DNA of 19,557 nt from Geobacter sp. (GCA_027346925.1 DAIERH010000018.1:1-19557); one strand, 5' to 3'. Numbered from the stretch's first letter, positions 7,840 to 15,156 are shown. Numbers and translations: made by a program. Notes: generated from the letters alone by a model not told the origin.

Positions 7840-9033
7840 TCACCCCTTGTTCAGTACCTCCTCGGCAATGGCACATCCCAGGGCCTCGCATTGTCCCAGG
7901 ATCTCGGCGGTGGGAGTGAAGTTGGTCCTGACCGCCGGAATCGGGAGCCTGAAACCCATCCCCTTCAGCCGCTCTTCGGCCATCTTGCAGGCCTCGCCGC
8001 TCCAGCCGTAGCTGCCGAACAGGCCTGCCAGGTTGGTCTTGAGCTTGACCGTGCTCAGCCAGGCCAGCACGTCCCACATCGGTTTGGGGATGTCCCGGTT
8101 GACGGTGGGGATACCGAAGATCAGCGCGTCCGCCTCCTCCATCAGGTTTCGTACCTCGTCGGAACTCAGGAGGCTGATGTGATAGCGGATCACTTGGACG
8201 CCGTCCATGTCCGCGCCGGTGGCCACGGCCTCGGCCATCTTTTCGGTGTTGCCGTGGGGAGAGATGTACAGAATGAATATCTTTTTGCCCTGGCTGACGG
8301 GTCTGCTCCACTGCTCGTACTGCTGGATGGCCTGCCATGGGTTCTGACGGATGATCGGACCGTGGCTGGGGCAGATCATGTCGATCACGTCGTGGCGGAC
8401 CTTTTCCACGGCAGCCAGCACCTTGTCCTTGAAGGGGCGCATCAGGCAGTCGAAATAGAAGTGGCGGGCCGAGGTGAAATCCTCGACTTCGTCGTTGAAC
8501 AGCCGGCCGCTGCGGCAGTAGTGGGCGCCGAAGGCGTCGCAGGAGAAGAGGATGTTCTCTCCCTCCAGCCGGGTAAACATGGTGTCGGGCCAGTGCAGGA
8601 AGGGGGCCATGATAAAGCGCAGCTGCCTGCCGCCCAGGTCGATGGTGTCGCCGTCCTTGACCACCTGGGAATTGAACGGCTTGCGCAGCATGTTGCCGAG
8701 GAAGTTTTTTGCGGCGCTGGACGAAACCACCGTGGCCTGCGGGCAGTACTCCAGCAGGTAGCCCAGTGCGCCCGAGTGATCGGGTTCGGTGTGATTGACG
8801 ATGATGTAGTCGATGGTCTCGGGGGCGACCAGCGATTTGACCTTGTCCATGAACTCGTCCACCCGCTTCCCCTTGACCGTGTCGATGATGGCGGTTTTTT
8901 CCGTCCCCTTGAGCAGGTAGGAGTTGTAGCTGGTGCCATGCTCGGTGGGAAAGAGGTCGTCGAAGACGCGCAGGTCCGGGTCCTCGGAGCCGATCCAATA
9001 GAGCCCCGGTTTTATTTCTACGGTTCCCAGCAT
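7840..9033 (-). CDS. fprA: A-type flavodiiron protein (O2/NO reductase)
   Basis: This 397-residue protein comprises a metallo-beta-lactamase-like diiron domain followed by a flavodoxin domain, the basic FprA layout. All expected iron ligands are visible: H81-x-E83-x-D85-H86 in NHTEPDHSG, H147 in LHWPD, D166 in SCDAFGAH and H224 in CPSHGP. The FMN phosphate loop is ISPHGNTEKMA (about 257-267). There is no C-terminal rubredoxin extension, so electrons must come from a separate rubredoxin, none of which is encoded here. Such enzymes reduce O2 to water or NO to N2O in anaerobes, in the cytoplasm. The reading frame opens upstream at 9069, but ATG 9033 has AAGGAG at ideal distance and matches the family N-terminus. 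Confidence 0.92.
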   Translation of the reverse strand: MLGTVEIKPGLYWIGSEDPDLRVFDDLFPTEHGTSYNSYLLKGTEKTAIIDTVKGKRVDEFMDKVKSLVAPETIDYIIVNHTEPDHSGALGYLLEYCPQATVVSSSAAKNFLGNMLRKPFNSQVVKDGDTIDLGGRQLRFIMAPFLHWPDTMFTRLEGENILFSCDAFGAHYCRSGRLFNDEVEDFTSARHFYFDCLMRPFKDKVLAAVEKVRHDVIDMICPSHGPIIRQNPWQAIQQYEQWSRPVSQGKKIFILYISPHGNTEKMAEAVATGADMDGVQVIRYHISLLSSDEVRNLMEEADALIFGIPTVNRDIPKPMWDVLAWLSTVKLKTNLAGLFGSYGWSGEACKMAEERLKGMGFRLPIPAVRTNFTPTAEILGQCEALGCAIAEEVLNKG

Positions 9034-9073
9034 TGCGGTGTTCTCCTTTTGGTGAGGTGAGGTCGGCAATCCG

Positions 9074-9087
9074 CGACAACGCTGTCG
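9074..9087. promoter_or_regulatory. Inverted repeat in the fprA leader, possible operator
   Basis: CGACA-ACGC-TGTCG is a perfect 5-bp inverted repeat lying between the predicted fprA promoter and its ribosome site. A role in repression or as a leader hairpin is speculative. Confidence 0.3.
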
Positions 9088-9117
9088 TGAATGTACTATT
9101 GACCAATCGTATCTCTG

Positions 9118-9146
9118 ACTATACCAGCCCGTTTTTCCTTAAACAA
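9118..9146 (-). promoter_or_regulatory. Sigma70-type promoter of fprA
   Basis: On the minus strand TTGTTT (9141-9146) and TATAGT (9118-9123) are spaced by exactly 17 bp. The start point would fall near 9110, about 75 nt before the fprA ATG. Confidence 0.55.
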
Positions 9147-9260
9147 GTCACAATAGTCTCAAGCCGCCCACAAGGCTTGTCGGCCCCCGCTGTTCCTTCC
9201 GTTCTTTGCCCTTCCGCATCATACCCAGGCACATGGTCAGCGTGCAGAGAACATCGGTAA

Positions 9261-9377
9261 TGTTGCATTTGTTGCATTTAGCTGCATTTTTACGTAGTGC
9301 AACGCGACCAGGGCAAAACATATGATTTTCCATATGTTGTCGCGGGGCATGAAAGATGGCGTCTTTTGTTGCATTTG
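9261..9377 (+). repeat. GTTGCA repeat cluster, candidate activator sites
   Basis: The decamer TGTTGCATTT occurs three times as a direct repeat (9261, 9270 and 9367). It is joined by the degenerate copy GCTGCATTTT (9281) and by one inverted core, TGCAACG (9298-9304). The cluster sits roughly 90-205 bp upstream of the sigma54-like promoter, the usual distance for enhancer-binding activators. The identity of the binding protein is unknown. Confidence 0.5.
9298..9349. repeat. Long interrupted palindrome
   Basis: The core AACATATG-ATTTTC-CATATGTT (9317-9338) is a perfect 8-bp inverted repeat. It is flanked by CGCGAC (9303-9308) and GTCGCG (9339-9344), and outside these by TGC (9298-9300) and GCA (9347-9349). 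The left side has an eight-base bulge (9309-9316). It could be a dimeric operator or a cruciform; no T-run follows, so it is not a terminator. Confidence 0.6.
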
Positions 9378-9465
9378 AAACATGGGCGGTTATGGTGCGT
9401 CGAATCCGCAGCCATCTCGGGTGTAACCATATAATATTATTTGTATTTATATATTTTGGCTTCTC

Positions 9466-9481
9466 TGGCACGCTTGTTGGA
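9466..9481 (+). promoter_or_regulatory. Sigma54-type promoter before the NifX-like gene
   Basis: TGGCACG with GG at 9467-9468 is a perfect -24 element. Ten bases later comes TTGG where the consensus is TTGC, a single deviation at -12. Start would be near 9492, about 24 nt ahead of the ATG at 9516. Confidence 0.5.
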
Positions 9482-9515
9482 ATATGAAAGTCAAATCCTT
9501 TTTCCAGAGGTTACT

Positions 9516-9827
9516 ATGAACGGAAACAGAATCGCGGTCCCCTACTACGGGAGGCTGCACCAGAGAAACATGGGGTATGAACGGATATTCTTCATTGTGG
9601 ACACACTCATGGATGAAAAGGCAAGGATGAACGTAAGGCTCGGAGTGTGGGATTACAAGAAGAAAACGACGTTACCTGAATGGCTGAAGACGAACGGGAT
9701 TGACAGTGTCATCTGTACCGAACGTTTGGAAAGCCGTCGCCAAAAGGATATTACAGATGCAGGAATTGAAGTTATGAACAATAGGAGCCAAGTTGCACGT
9801 TATATTCTGAAAAAGCTTATGATTTGA
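9516..9827 (+). CDS. Small NifX/NifB-C-terminal-like (DiNase_FeMo-co) domain protein
   Basis: This 103-residue soluble protein resembles the family that binds iron-molybdenum cofactor precursors and related clusters. It starts with RIAVPYYGR and has a C-terminal half in the classic pattern: LPEWLKTNGIDSVIC, then an ITDAGIEV strand and a final helix. Typical members carry a cysteine or histidine cluster and the G-x-S-x-HFG loop; here the loop is replaced (LHQRNMGYERIF), so it is a divergent member. AGAGG five bases upstream supports this start over one 75 bp earlier. No other nif genes are in view. The AT-rich coding differs from the flanks. It leads a group of three tiny membrane-protein genes and probably shares the sigma54-like promoter. 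Its role is unknown. Confidence 0.62.
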   Translation: MNGNRIAVPYYGRLHQRNMGYERIFFIVDTLMDEKARMNVRLGVWDYKKKTTLPEWLKTNGIDSVICTERLESRRQKDITDAGIEVMNNRSQVARYILKKLMI

Positions 9828-9902
9828 TGGAATATCACTGTAGGTAGGTTGTAATTCAAAGGTCAAATAACAACAGGCGCAACACGGAAAAGGAGGTACA
9901 CA

Positions 9903-10022
9903 ATGGACTTACATATTATCAAATTCGGACTCGGAATCGCAACATGTATTTTAAGTGGAATATTTGTACTGTTTTATCTGTATGTAACATTATTGGCATC
10001 TAAACAAAAACTGAATAAATAA
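9903..10022 (+). CDS. 39-residue single-span membrane protein
   Basis: This short gene has an excellent ribosome site (AAGGAGGT, six bases before the ATG). It encodes one hydrophobic helix (about residues 7-31, IIKFGLGIATCILSGIFVLF and onward) with a basic C-terminal tail ending KQKLNK, so the tail should face the cytoplasm. Size and topology recall accessory subunits of terminal oxidases such as CydX or CcoQ, but there is no sequence signature for either. It follows the NifX-like gene by 75 bp. It is first of three such genes. Confidence 0.6.
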   Translation: MDLHIIKFGLGIATCILSGIFVLFYLYVTLLASKQKLNK

Positions 10023-10071
10023 CTTCTATTTAAAACCACAACACGAAAGTGTGAGAAAAGAGGAAATTGAC

Positions 10072-10224
10072 ATGAATTCAGATCTCGATTACTCAGACCT
10101 TGCTGAAGAGACAACAAGGAAATTGGCTGTTGAGGTGTTTTCGGCGGTCAGCGCCTTCATTCTCCTCTACGTGCTGTGGTCCGCGTTATGTGTGGGAGGG
10201 GCGGTTGTACAGCTGACAAGCTAG
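10072..10224 (+). CDS. 50-residue single-span membrane protein
   Basis: The product has an acidic, soluble N-terminal half (MNSDLDYSDLAEETTRKL) that may form an amphipathic helix. One membrane helix follows (about 21-46, VFSAVSAFILLYVLWSALC). The ATG is preceded by AGAGGAAA at good spacing. The gene lies 49 bp after the 39-residue gene, with no terminator between them. Function is unrecognised; the shared arrangement suggests a subunit of a membrane complex. Confidence 0.55.
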   Translation: MNSDLDYSDLAEETTRKLAVEVFSAVSAFILLYVLWSALCVGGAVVQLTS

Positions 10225-10310
10225 GCAGGCCGCGCCATGGAGCCAACGGGTGCCGTTTCCGGGAAAACATTCCAAGCAGGTAAAAAACAATAATGGAGGT
10301 GAGGAGATAT

Positions 10311-10445
10311 ATGCACGCACTCAATCTTGATGACAGGAAGTATATCGGAAAGGTTCTTGCGGTGGCAGGAGTTGCCGCCATTATCGGCAGTCTTACCGTT
10401 GCCTGGCCCGCATTGAGCCACATCGGACTCAACCTGGTGTCCTAG
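10311..10445 (+). CDS. 44-residue single-span membrane protein
   Basis: The ATG has a double ribosome site, GGAGGTGAGGAG, just upstream. The product has a polar start (MHALNLDDRKYIGK) and one helix (about 15-38, VLAVAGVAAIIGSLTVAWPA). It is the last gene before a strong terminator, so the NifX-like gene and the three small membrane genes form one transcription unit. I recognise no family. Confidence 0.55.
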   Translation: MHALNLDDRKYIGKVLAVAGVAAIIGSLTVAWPALSHIGLNLVS

Positions 10446-10464
10446 CGTCACCGGCGGACAATGG

Positions 10465-10497
10465 AAAAACAGGGGGAACGTTTCTCCCTGTTTTTTT
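10465..10497 (+). terminator. Strong Rho-independent terminator after the small membrane-protein genes
   Basis: AAAAACAGGG pairs with CCCTGTTTTT around a short, partly paired loop, and the T-run is seven long. Confidence 0.85.
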
Positions 10498-10548
10498 GCC
10501 CATACTACCGATACACCAGACAAACGGACCAAAAACATGAGGACGGAT

Positions 10549-11295
10549 ATGATCATGAAGGAGATATGTTGCCCTGTTTGCAGCGGCAGGCGCCATTACA
10601 TCCTTAAGGATAATCGCCTTCAGTGTGCTGACTGTCGTAAAAAATTCAGTGCCGAGAAGCATCTGATCAAATTATCGCAGGAAACCATGAAGATGTTTGT
10701 ACAGAGCTTCTGGCGAATGACATCCGCATCGGCGGCGGCGGAGAACCTCGGAATGAACAGCAAGACAGTCCAGAAATATTACGATCTTCTGAGGCGGGCG
10801 CTGCATTCTGAATTGAAAAAGACGGCCAAGGAGCGCTTTGGCGGGTCGCGGGTGGCACCGGGACGCTTTCGGGAGGCGGCGGAGAGAAAGTGTCTGGGCA
10901 GAGGGGCTGAACCGCTTCTGTGTCTGGTCCGGGCGGACAGGAATATCTCCCTGCTTTTCGTTCAGGGCGACCCGGAGGAAGAGGTCGCCGCTGTCGCGGA
11001 CAAGGATATATATGGCTGGATCTATGCGGTGGATCGCGACGCCCTTGATTCATTGAACCTGGACCGGATTCACTATTCTCAAGAGTTGCCGGATGAGTAC
11101 GGCCACAGTTCCTTCTGGGTGTACGCCAAAAAAGGGTTGGTCAGGTATCATGGCGGCTTCAGAAAACACTTTCATCTATTTATGCGTGAAATGGAATTTC
11201 GATTCAACAACCATGATGAAAAAGTTGCCCTTTCGTGGTTGACGAATGTTTTGCAGGCAAAGACACTACATGAACAGGAGTTGATCAATGATTAA
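10549..11295 (+). CDS. IS1595/ISXO2-like transposase-derived protein, probable domesticated DNA-binding regulator
   Basis: This 248-residue protein has an N-terminal zinc ribbon (C8-x2-C11 and C26-x2-C29 in CADCRKKFS). A helix-turn-helix stretch follows (about 57-83, SASAAAENLGMNSKTVQKYY). The C-terminal block HSSFWVYAKKGLVRYHGG, then FHLFMREMEFRFNNH, matches the end of IS1595-type transposases. The usual catalytic DE-x-Y-x-G segment and second Asp block are not recognisable in the middle, so strand-transfer activity is doubtful. It has no terminal inverted repeats and its 3-prime end overlaps the cytochrome gene by 8 bp, which argues for a fixed cellular role. ATG 10549 has GAGGA upstream; ATG 10537 and 10555 are alternatives. 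Confidence 0.68.
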   Translation: MIMKEICCPVCSGRRHYILKDNRLQCADCRKKFSAEKHLIKLSQETMKMFVQSFWRMTSASAAAENLGMNSKTVQKYYDLLRRALHSELKKTAKERFGGSRVAPGRFREAAERKCLGRGAEPLLCLVRADRNISLLFVQGDPEEEVAAVADKDIYGWIYAVDRDALDSLNLDRIHYSQELPDEYGHSSFWVYAKKGLVRYHGGFRKHFHLFMREMEFRFNNHDEKVALSWLTNVLQAKTLHEQELIND

Positions 11296-13132
11296 AAGGT
11301 ATCGACAAATTGTATTCCTGGTGTGTTTCTGCATGGCCGTTCCTGTTGCCGCTTTTGCGGAACATGGGCTGGCCGTGGATCCGATGGATTGCCTTGGTTG
11401 TCACAGGGAAACCATCTCAGCCGAAAAATTCGCGGCCTCTCCCCATGGGAAGAACGGCTGTACGAGTTGCCATCTGGAAATCACCGACCTGCTCCGGCAC
11501 ATGACCGGGAAGACAAAGAAGCAAGAAGTCAATTGTGCCAGATGCCACGGGAAAGAACAGACCGAATATGCCACGAGCATCCACAGCAAAAAGGGGGTTG
11601 GATGTACGGGGTGCCATTCCGACATACATGGGATAACAGTTCCCCAGAATCAGAAAAAGGCAATACTTGTCAAATGTAGTTCATGCCATTCCAAGGAGAA
11701 AGGCTTTATCAATTCCGTTCACGGAGCTGCCGTCATGGCCGGAAGCAAGGATGCCCCGGATTGCAGCAACTGTCATGGACTGCACGATATCAAGAAGGTG
11801 CTGGATCCCTCCACGAACGAGGGGCGAGCGTTTCATACGTCGGTCTGCATAAAATGTCATGCCGATGAAGCGATGATGAAGCGGAGTCACGTCTCCACCA
11901 CGGCCGTAGAGACCTATCTGGAGAGCTATCACGGCAAAGGATACAGGCTTGGCTTTCCCGAACGGGCCGCCGGGTGCTCCGATTGTCATACGGCCCACAC
12001 CATTCTGCCGAAGGACGATCCCGCATCCTCGATCAACCCGAAGAACGCGGCGACGGTCTGCAGCAAGTGCCACAAGAACGCCACACCGCTGTTTGCCAAG
12101 TACTATGCCCATGGCAGTCACTCCGACAGGGGCAAGTACCCGGTTCTCTACTGGACCTTTCTGGGAATGACGGGGCTCCTCGTTGGCACGTTCGCGGTCT
12201 TCTGGGTACATACCCTGCTCTGGATGTTCAGGGGGTTTGCGGAAAACCGTGAGAAGCACGATGCCCTGGCAGCGGGCAAGGGGCATCACGTCCCCGAAGG
12301 AAACAAGCTCTACGCGCGCTTCCAGAAACGGCACATCTTCCTCCATTTGACGGTCATCGTGAGCTTTCTTGGTCTTTCCTTGACCGGGCTGCCCCTGAAA
12401 TTCAGCGATCAGGCCTGGGCAAAGAGCCTCATGTCACTCTACGGCGGCGTGCACAACGCCGGCCTGATCCACCGGGGATGCGCGATCCTCACCTTCTACT
12501 ATTTCCTCGGCGCCCTCCTCATGAGCATCGACTATCTCTTCATCCGCAAGGACATCAAGGGGACCTTCCTCCAGCGGCTGTTCGGGCCCGATTCGCTCAT
12601 CCCCAATCTGCGCGACCTCAAGGATGTCATCGCCATGGTCAGGTGGTTCCTCTACAAAGGAGAAAAACCGACGTTCGAACGCTGGACCTACTGGGAGAAA
12701 TTCGATTTCATCGCGGTTTTCTGGGGCATGTTCGCCATCGGCGGTTCCGGTCTCATGCTCTGGTTCCCCCAGTTCTTCGGGCATTTCCTGCCGGGCTGGG
12801 TGATGAACGTGGCCACCATTATCCACTCCGATGAAGCGCTTCTGGCTACCGGATTCATCTTTACCGTCCATTTCTTCAATACCCACGGCCGCCCGGAAAA
12901 GTTCCCCATGGACTTTGTCATCTTCAACGGCCAAATGACCAAGGAGGAGTTCATCGAGGAGCGTGGCGACCAGTGGAAGAGGTATGAAGAACAGGGCATA
13001 ACGGAAAAGTTCCGGATAGCGAGACCGACTGGTTATCTGTATGACTTTTTCTTCAAGGGTTTCGGTTTCGTTGCGCTGTTCACCGGACTTACCCTGGTTT
13101 TCTTCATGCTGTATGCGTTCATCTCAAAATAG
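11288..13132 (+). CDS. Nine-haem c-type cytochrome fused to a di-haem b-type membrane domain (CbcL-like)
   Basis: This 614-residue protein has a signal peptide (cut after about residue 24, VAAFA). Nine CXXCH c-haem sites follow, at residues 35, 58, 83, 106, 130, 159, 187, 230 and 258. Then come about six membrane helices (near 286-312, 349-370, 393-419, 473-497, 512-531, 588-612) with histidines suited to b-haem ligation (H349, H353, H389, H395, H513, H528). The layout matches CbcL of Geobacter, an inner-membrane quinol oxidase passing electrons to periplasmic cytochromes for low-potential metal or electrode respiration. Orthology to CbcL itself is not shown. AGGAG at 11276-11280 and the 8-bp overlap with the upstream gene imply translational coupling. 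Confidence 0.88.
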   Translation: MIKRYRQIVFLVCFCMAVPVAAFAEHGLAVDPMDCLGCHRETISAEKFAASPHGKNGCTSCHLEITDLLRHMTGKTKKQEVNCARCHGKEQTEYATSIHSKKGVGCTGCHSDIHGITVPQNQKKAILVKCSSCHSKEKGFINSVHGAAVMAGSKDAPDCSNCHGLHDIKKVLDPSTNEGRAFHTSVCIKCHADEAMMKRSHVSTTAVETYLESYHGKGYRLGFPERAAGCSDCHTAHTILPKDDPASSINPKNAATVCSKCHKNATPLFAKYYAHGSHSDRGKYPVLYWTFLGMTGLLVGTFAVFWVHTLLWMFRGFAENREKHDALAAGKGHHVPEGNKLYARFQKRHIFLHLTVIVSFLGLSLTGLPLKFSDQAWAKSLMSLYGGVHNAGLIHRGCAILTFYYFLGALLMSIDYLFIRKDIKGTFLQRLFGPDSLIPNLRDLKDVIAMVRWFLYKGEKPTFERWTYWEKFDFIAVFWGMFAIGGSGLMLWFPQFFGHFLPGWVMNVATIIHSDEALLATGFIFTVHFFNTHGRPEKFPMDFVIFNGQMTKEEFIEERGDQWKRYEEQGITEKFRIARPTGYLYDFFFKGFGFVALFTGLTLVFFMLYAFISK

Positions 13133-13466
13133 CGGGAAATGAGAGACGGCACGGCGGAGGCCCATGATTGGGCCTCCGTTTCCGTTTCATGACGCAGGTT
13201 TCAAAGGCATCGACATGCGCACCATCGCAGAGTCGCCCGTACACCCAGCCTCGGCATCTTTTCGACAGATTGGGGTATGCAAGCGAAGATCGCTGATGTA
13301 TACTCAATAAATTTAATGATAATAATGGGAAACCGCTGCTTCCCTCCCGTCCGGAGGGCCGTTCCGTCCGCCGCGGGGGGTGCTTGGTGACGTAGCGGGC
13401 GCGTTTTTGGGGTGTTGTTCTCTTTACGCCCATTATCGGACTTTGTTACCGTTTGGGGACCGCATA
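13133..13466. other. 334-bp gap between cytochrome and sigma54 activator genes
   Basis: Apart from the terminator, it holds an operator-like inverted repeat AGCGA-AGA-TCGCT (13282-13294), an AT-rich stretch with TATACT (13299-13304) that may be a -10 element without a clear -35, and a CCCTCC/GGAGGG hairpin (13342-13358) in the probable leader of the activator. No coding sequence is supported; the activator frame is open back to 13380 but that part has no domain character. Confidence 0.5.
13155..13186 (+). terminator. Rho-independent terminator after the cytochrome gene
   Basis: A perfect 10-bp stem, CGGAGGCCCA with TGGGCCTCCG, closes on a TGAT loop and is followed by TTTCCGTTT. Confidence 0.82.
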
Positions 13467-15146
13467 ATGCTCACGTTGAAAAAAGAAGACGAAAACCTGC
13501 TGCATTTTTATAACATCATGGACTCGGTTGCCGACGGTGTCTTCACCGTGGACAAAGACATGCGCATTATCACCTACAACCGGGCAGCCGAAGAAATCAC
13601 CGGATTCCCACGGGAGGAGGCCATTGGAAGGCTCTGTCACGAGGTCTTTCGCACCGAGGCCTGTCTTGACGCCTGTCCCCTGCAAGAAGCCCTGAATACA
13701 GGGGTGTCGGTTGTCTGCCGGGAGGTCTACATCATCGATAGCATGGGGCGCCGCCTTCCCGTGTCGGTCACGGCTTCGGCGTTGCATGACGCGAACGGCA
13801 AGACGATAGGGGGCGTCGAGACCATCCGCAACCTGAAACACATGGCCGTTATCCTCGACAGCGTCGCCGACGGGGTCTTTACCGTCGACGAGAACATGAC
13901 GATCAAGTCCTTTAATCGGGCCGCCGAAGAGATAACCATGTTCACCCGTGAAGAAGCCATCGGCAAGCCCTGCTGCGAGATATTCAACTCCGATGTCTGC
14001 ACGACCGCCTGCCCCGTCAGAGAGGCGATGGAAATGGGAGAGCCCGTCGTCAACAGGGAGGTGGAGATCATCGACCGGAATGGCCATAAGAAGCCCATAT
14101 CGGTCAGTGCGTCAATTCTCTTTGATTACAAGGGCAAACCGATTGGCGGGGTCGAAACGATCCGCGATCTCTCGTTGATCCACACCCTGAAAAACGAACT
14201 GACCGACAAGTATACCTTTCAGAGCCTCGTAAGCCGCAATCCCGCAATGAGGGGGCTGTTCGACGTCATTGCCGATGTCGCGGCCAGCGAGGCGACCGTT
14301 TTCCTCAACGGGGAAAGCGGCAGCGGCAAGGAACTCTTTGCCCGGGCCATTCATGATCTGAGTCCCCGAAGAAATGGTCCGCTGGTTGTGGTCAACTGCG
14401 GGGCATTGCCGGAAAGCCTTCTGGAGGCTGAGATATTCGGAGTGAGGAAGGGGGCCTACACCGGTGCGGTGGAAAGCAGGCCCGGTCGCCTGGAACAGTG
14501 TAACGGCGGGACCTTTTTCCTGGATGAGATAGGGGATTTGCCGTTGCCGTTGCAGGTCAAACTGCTCCGGGTCCTGGAAAACAAGGAGTTCCAACCCCTT
14601 GGGGCAAAAAACCCGATCAAGGCCAATGTCCGCTTCATCGCCGCCACCCACAGAAACCTCGAAGAAATGGTGGAGGAGGGGACCTTTCGCCGCGATCTTT
14701 ATTTCAGGATCAACATAGTGACGTTGAGCATACCGCCGCTGCGGGAACGGAGAGAGGACATTCCGCTTCTGATTGAAATGGCGCTGAAGAGGTTGAATCT
14801 CACTTACGGCAAGAAGATCCGGGGGATCTCCTTGGAAGTGCTGGAACTTTTCCTTAACTACGATTTTCCGGGAAACGTCCGTGAATTGCTCAACCTGCTC
14901 GAGCAGGCGGTAATCCTCTGCAAGGGGAGCGAGATCGGGCTGGATCACATGCCGAAGAACTTCCTAAAGGCAGCCCAGAAAGAGCGGAACCCATCCCGGC
15001 GCAGCAGCAAAGCGCCTCCTGCCGCTGCGCTCGTGGACCTCCTGTCCCGCCACAGAGGGGACCGAGCCGGTGCGGCCCAGGAGCTGGGTGTCGACAGGAC
15101 CACGCTTTGGCGCTGGCTGAAAGTCGCTGGTTTGGCGGATTTGTGA
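13467..15146 (+). CDS. Sigma54-dependent transcriptional activator with tandem cysteine-containing PAS domains
   Basis: This 559-residue protein has PAS1 at about 11-123 and PAS2 at about 125-235. The two are clearly duplicated (both contain DSVADGVFTVD and IGGVETIR). An AAA+ domain follows, with Walker A GESGSGKE (282-289), the sigma54-contact loop GAYTGA (329-334, Y for the usual F) and Walker B GGTFFLDE (347-354). A Fis-type helix-turn-helix ends the protein (about 521-552, AAQELGVDRTTLWRWL). Each PAS carries Cys-x8-Cys-x3-Cys-Pro (C57, C66, C70 and C169, C178, C182), suggesting a redox or metal-cluster sensor. There is no receiver domain, so it is not a classical response regulator. ATG 13467 has GGGGA upstream; an earlier GTG at 13380 is less likely. 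The nearest candidate target is the sigma54-like promoter at 9466. Confidence 0.9.
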   Translation: MLTLKKEDENLLHFYNIMDSVADGVFTVDKDMRIITYNRAAEEITGFPREEAIGRLCHEVFRTEACLDACPLQEALNTGVSVVCREVYIIDSMGRRLPVSVTASALHDANGKTIGGVETIRNLKHMAVILDSVADGVFTVDENMTIKSFNRAAEEITMFTREEAIGKPCCEIFNSDVCTTACPVREAMEMGEPVVNREVEIIDRNGHKKPISVSASILFDYKGKPIGGVETIRDLSLIHTLKNELTDKYTFQSLVSRNPAMRGLFDVIADVAASEATVFLNGESGSGKELFARAIHDLSPRRNGPLVVVNCGALPESLLEAEIFGVRKGAYTGAVESRPGRLEQCNGGTFFLDEIGDLPLPLQVKLLRVLENKEFQPLGAKNPIKANVRFIAATHRNLEEMVEEGTFRRDLYFRINIVTLSIPPLRERREDIPLLIEMALKRLNLTYGKKIRGISLEVLELFLNYDFPGNVRELLNLLEQAVILCKGSEIGLDHMPKNFLKAAQKERNPSRRSSKAPPAAALVDLLSRHRGDRAGAAQELGVDRTTLWRWLKVAGLADL

Positions 15147-15156
15147 GGGACGGAAA

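Larger units (their letters stand above)
9034..9515. other. 482-bp regulatory intergenic region between fprA and the NifX-like gene
   Basis: No convincing gene is present. The region holds the fprA promoter, a cluster of GTTGCA repeats, a long interrupted palindrome and a sigma54-like promoter, and it becomes markedly AT-rich from about 9420. A 107-codon minus-strand frame crosses it but encodes the repeats themselves and has no family features. Confidence 0.7.

Noticed and set aside
9148..9471. 107-codon minus-strand frame in the fprA to NifX-like gap
   Set aside because: It encodes the repeat array and palindrome, starts within the sigma54-like promoter, and has no domain, ribosome site or sensible composition.
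10237..10293. 18-residue frame between the 50- and 44-residue genes
   Set aside because: No convincing ribosome site and no hydrophobic helix; too short to support on sequence alone.
13148..13161. GGCACGGCGGAGGC, resembling a sigma54 -24/-12 pair
   Set aside because: It overlaps the cytochrome terminator stem, the -12 context is poor (AGGC, not TTGC), and no gene begins close by.
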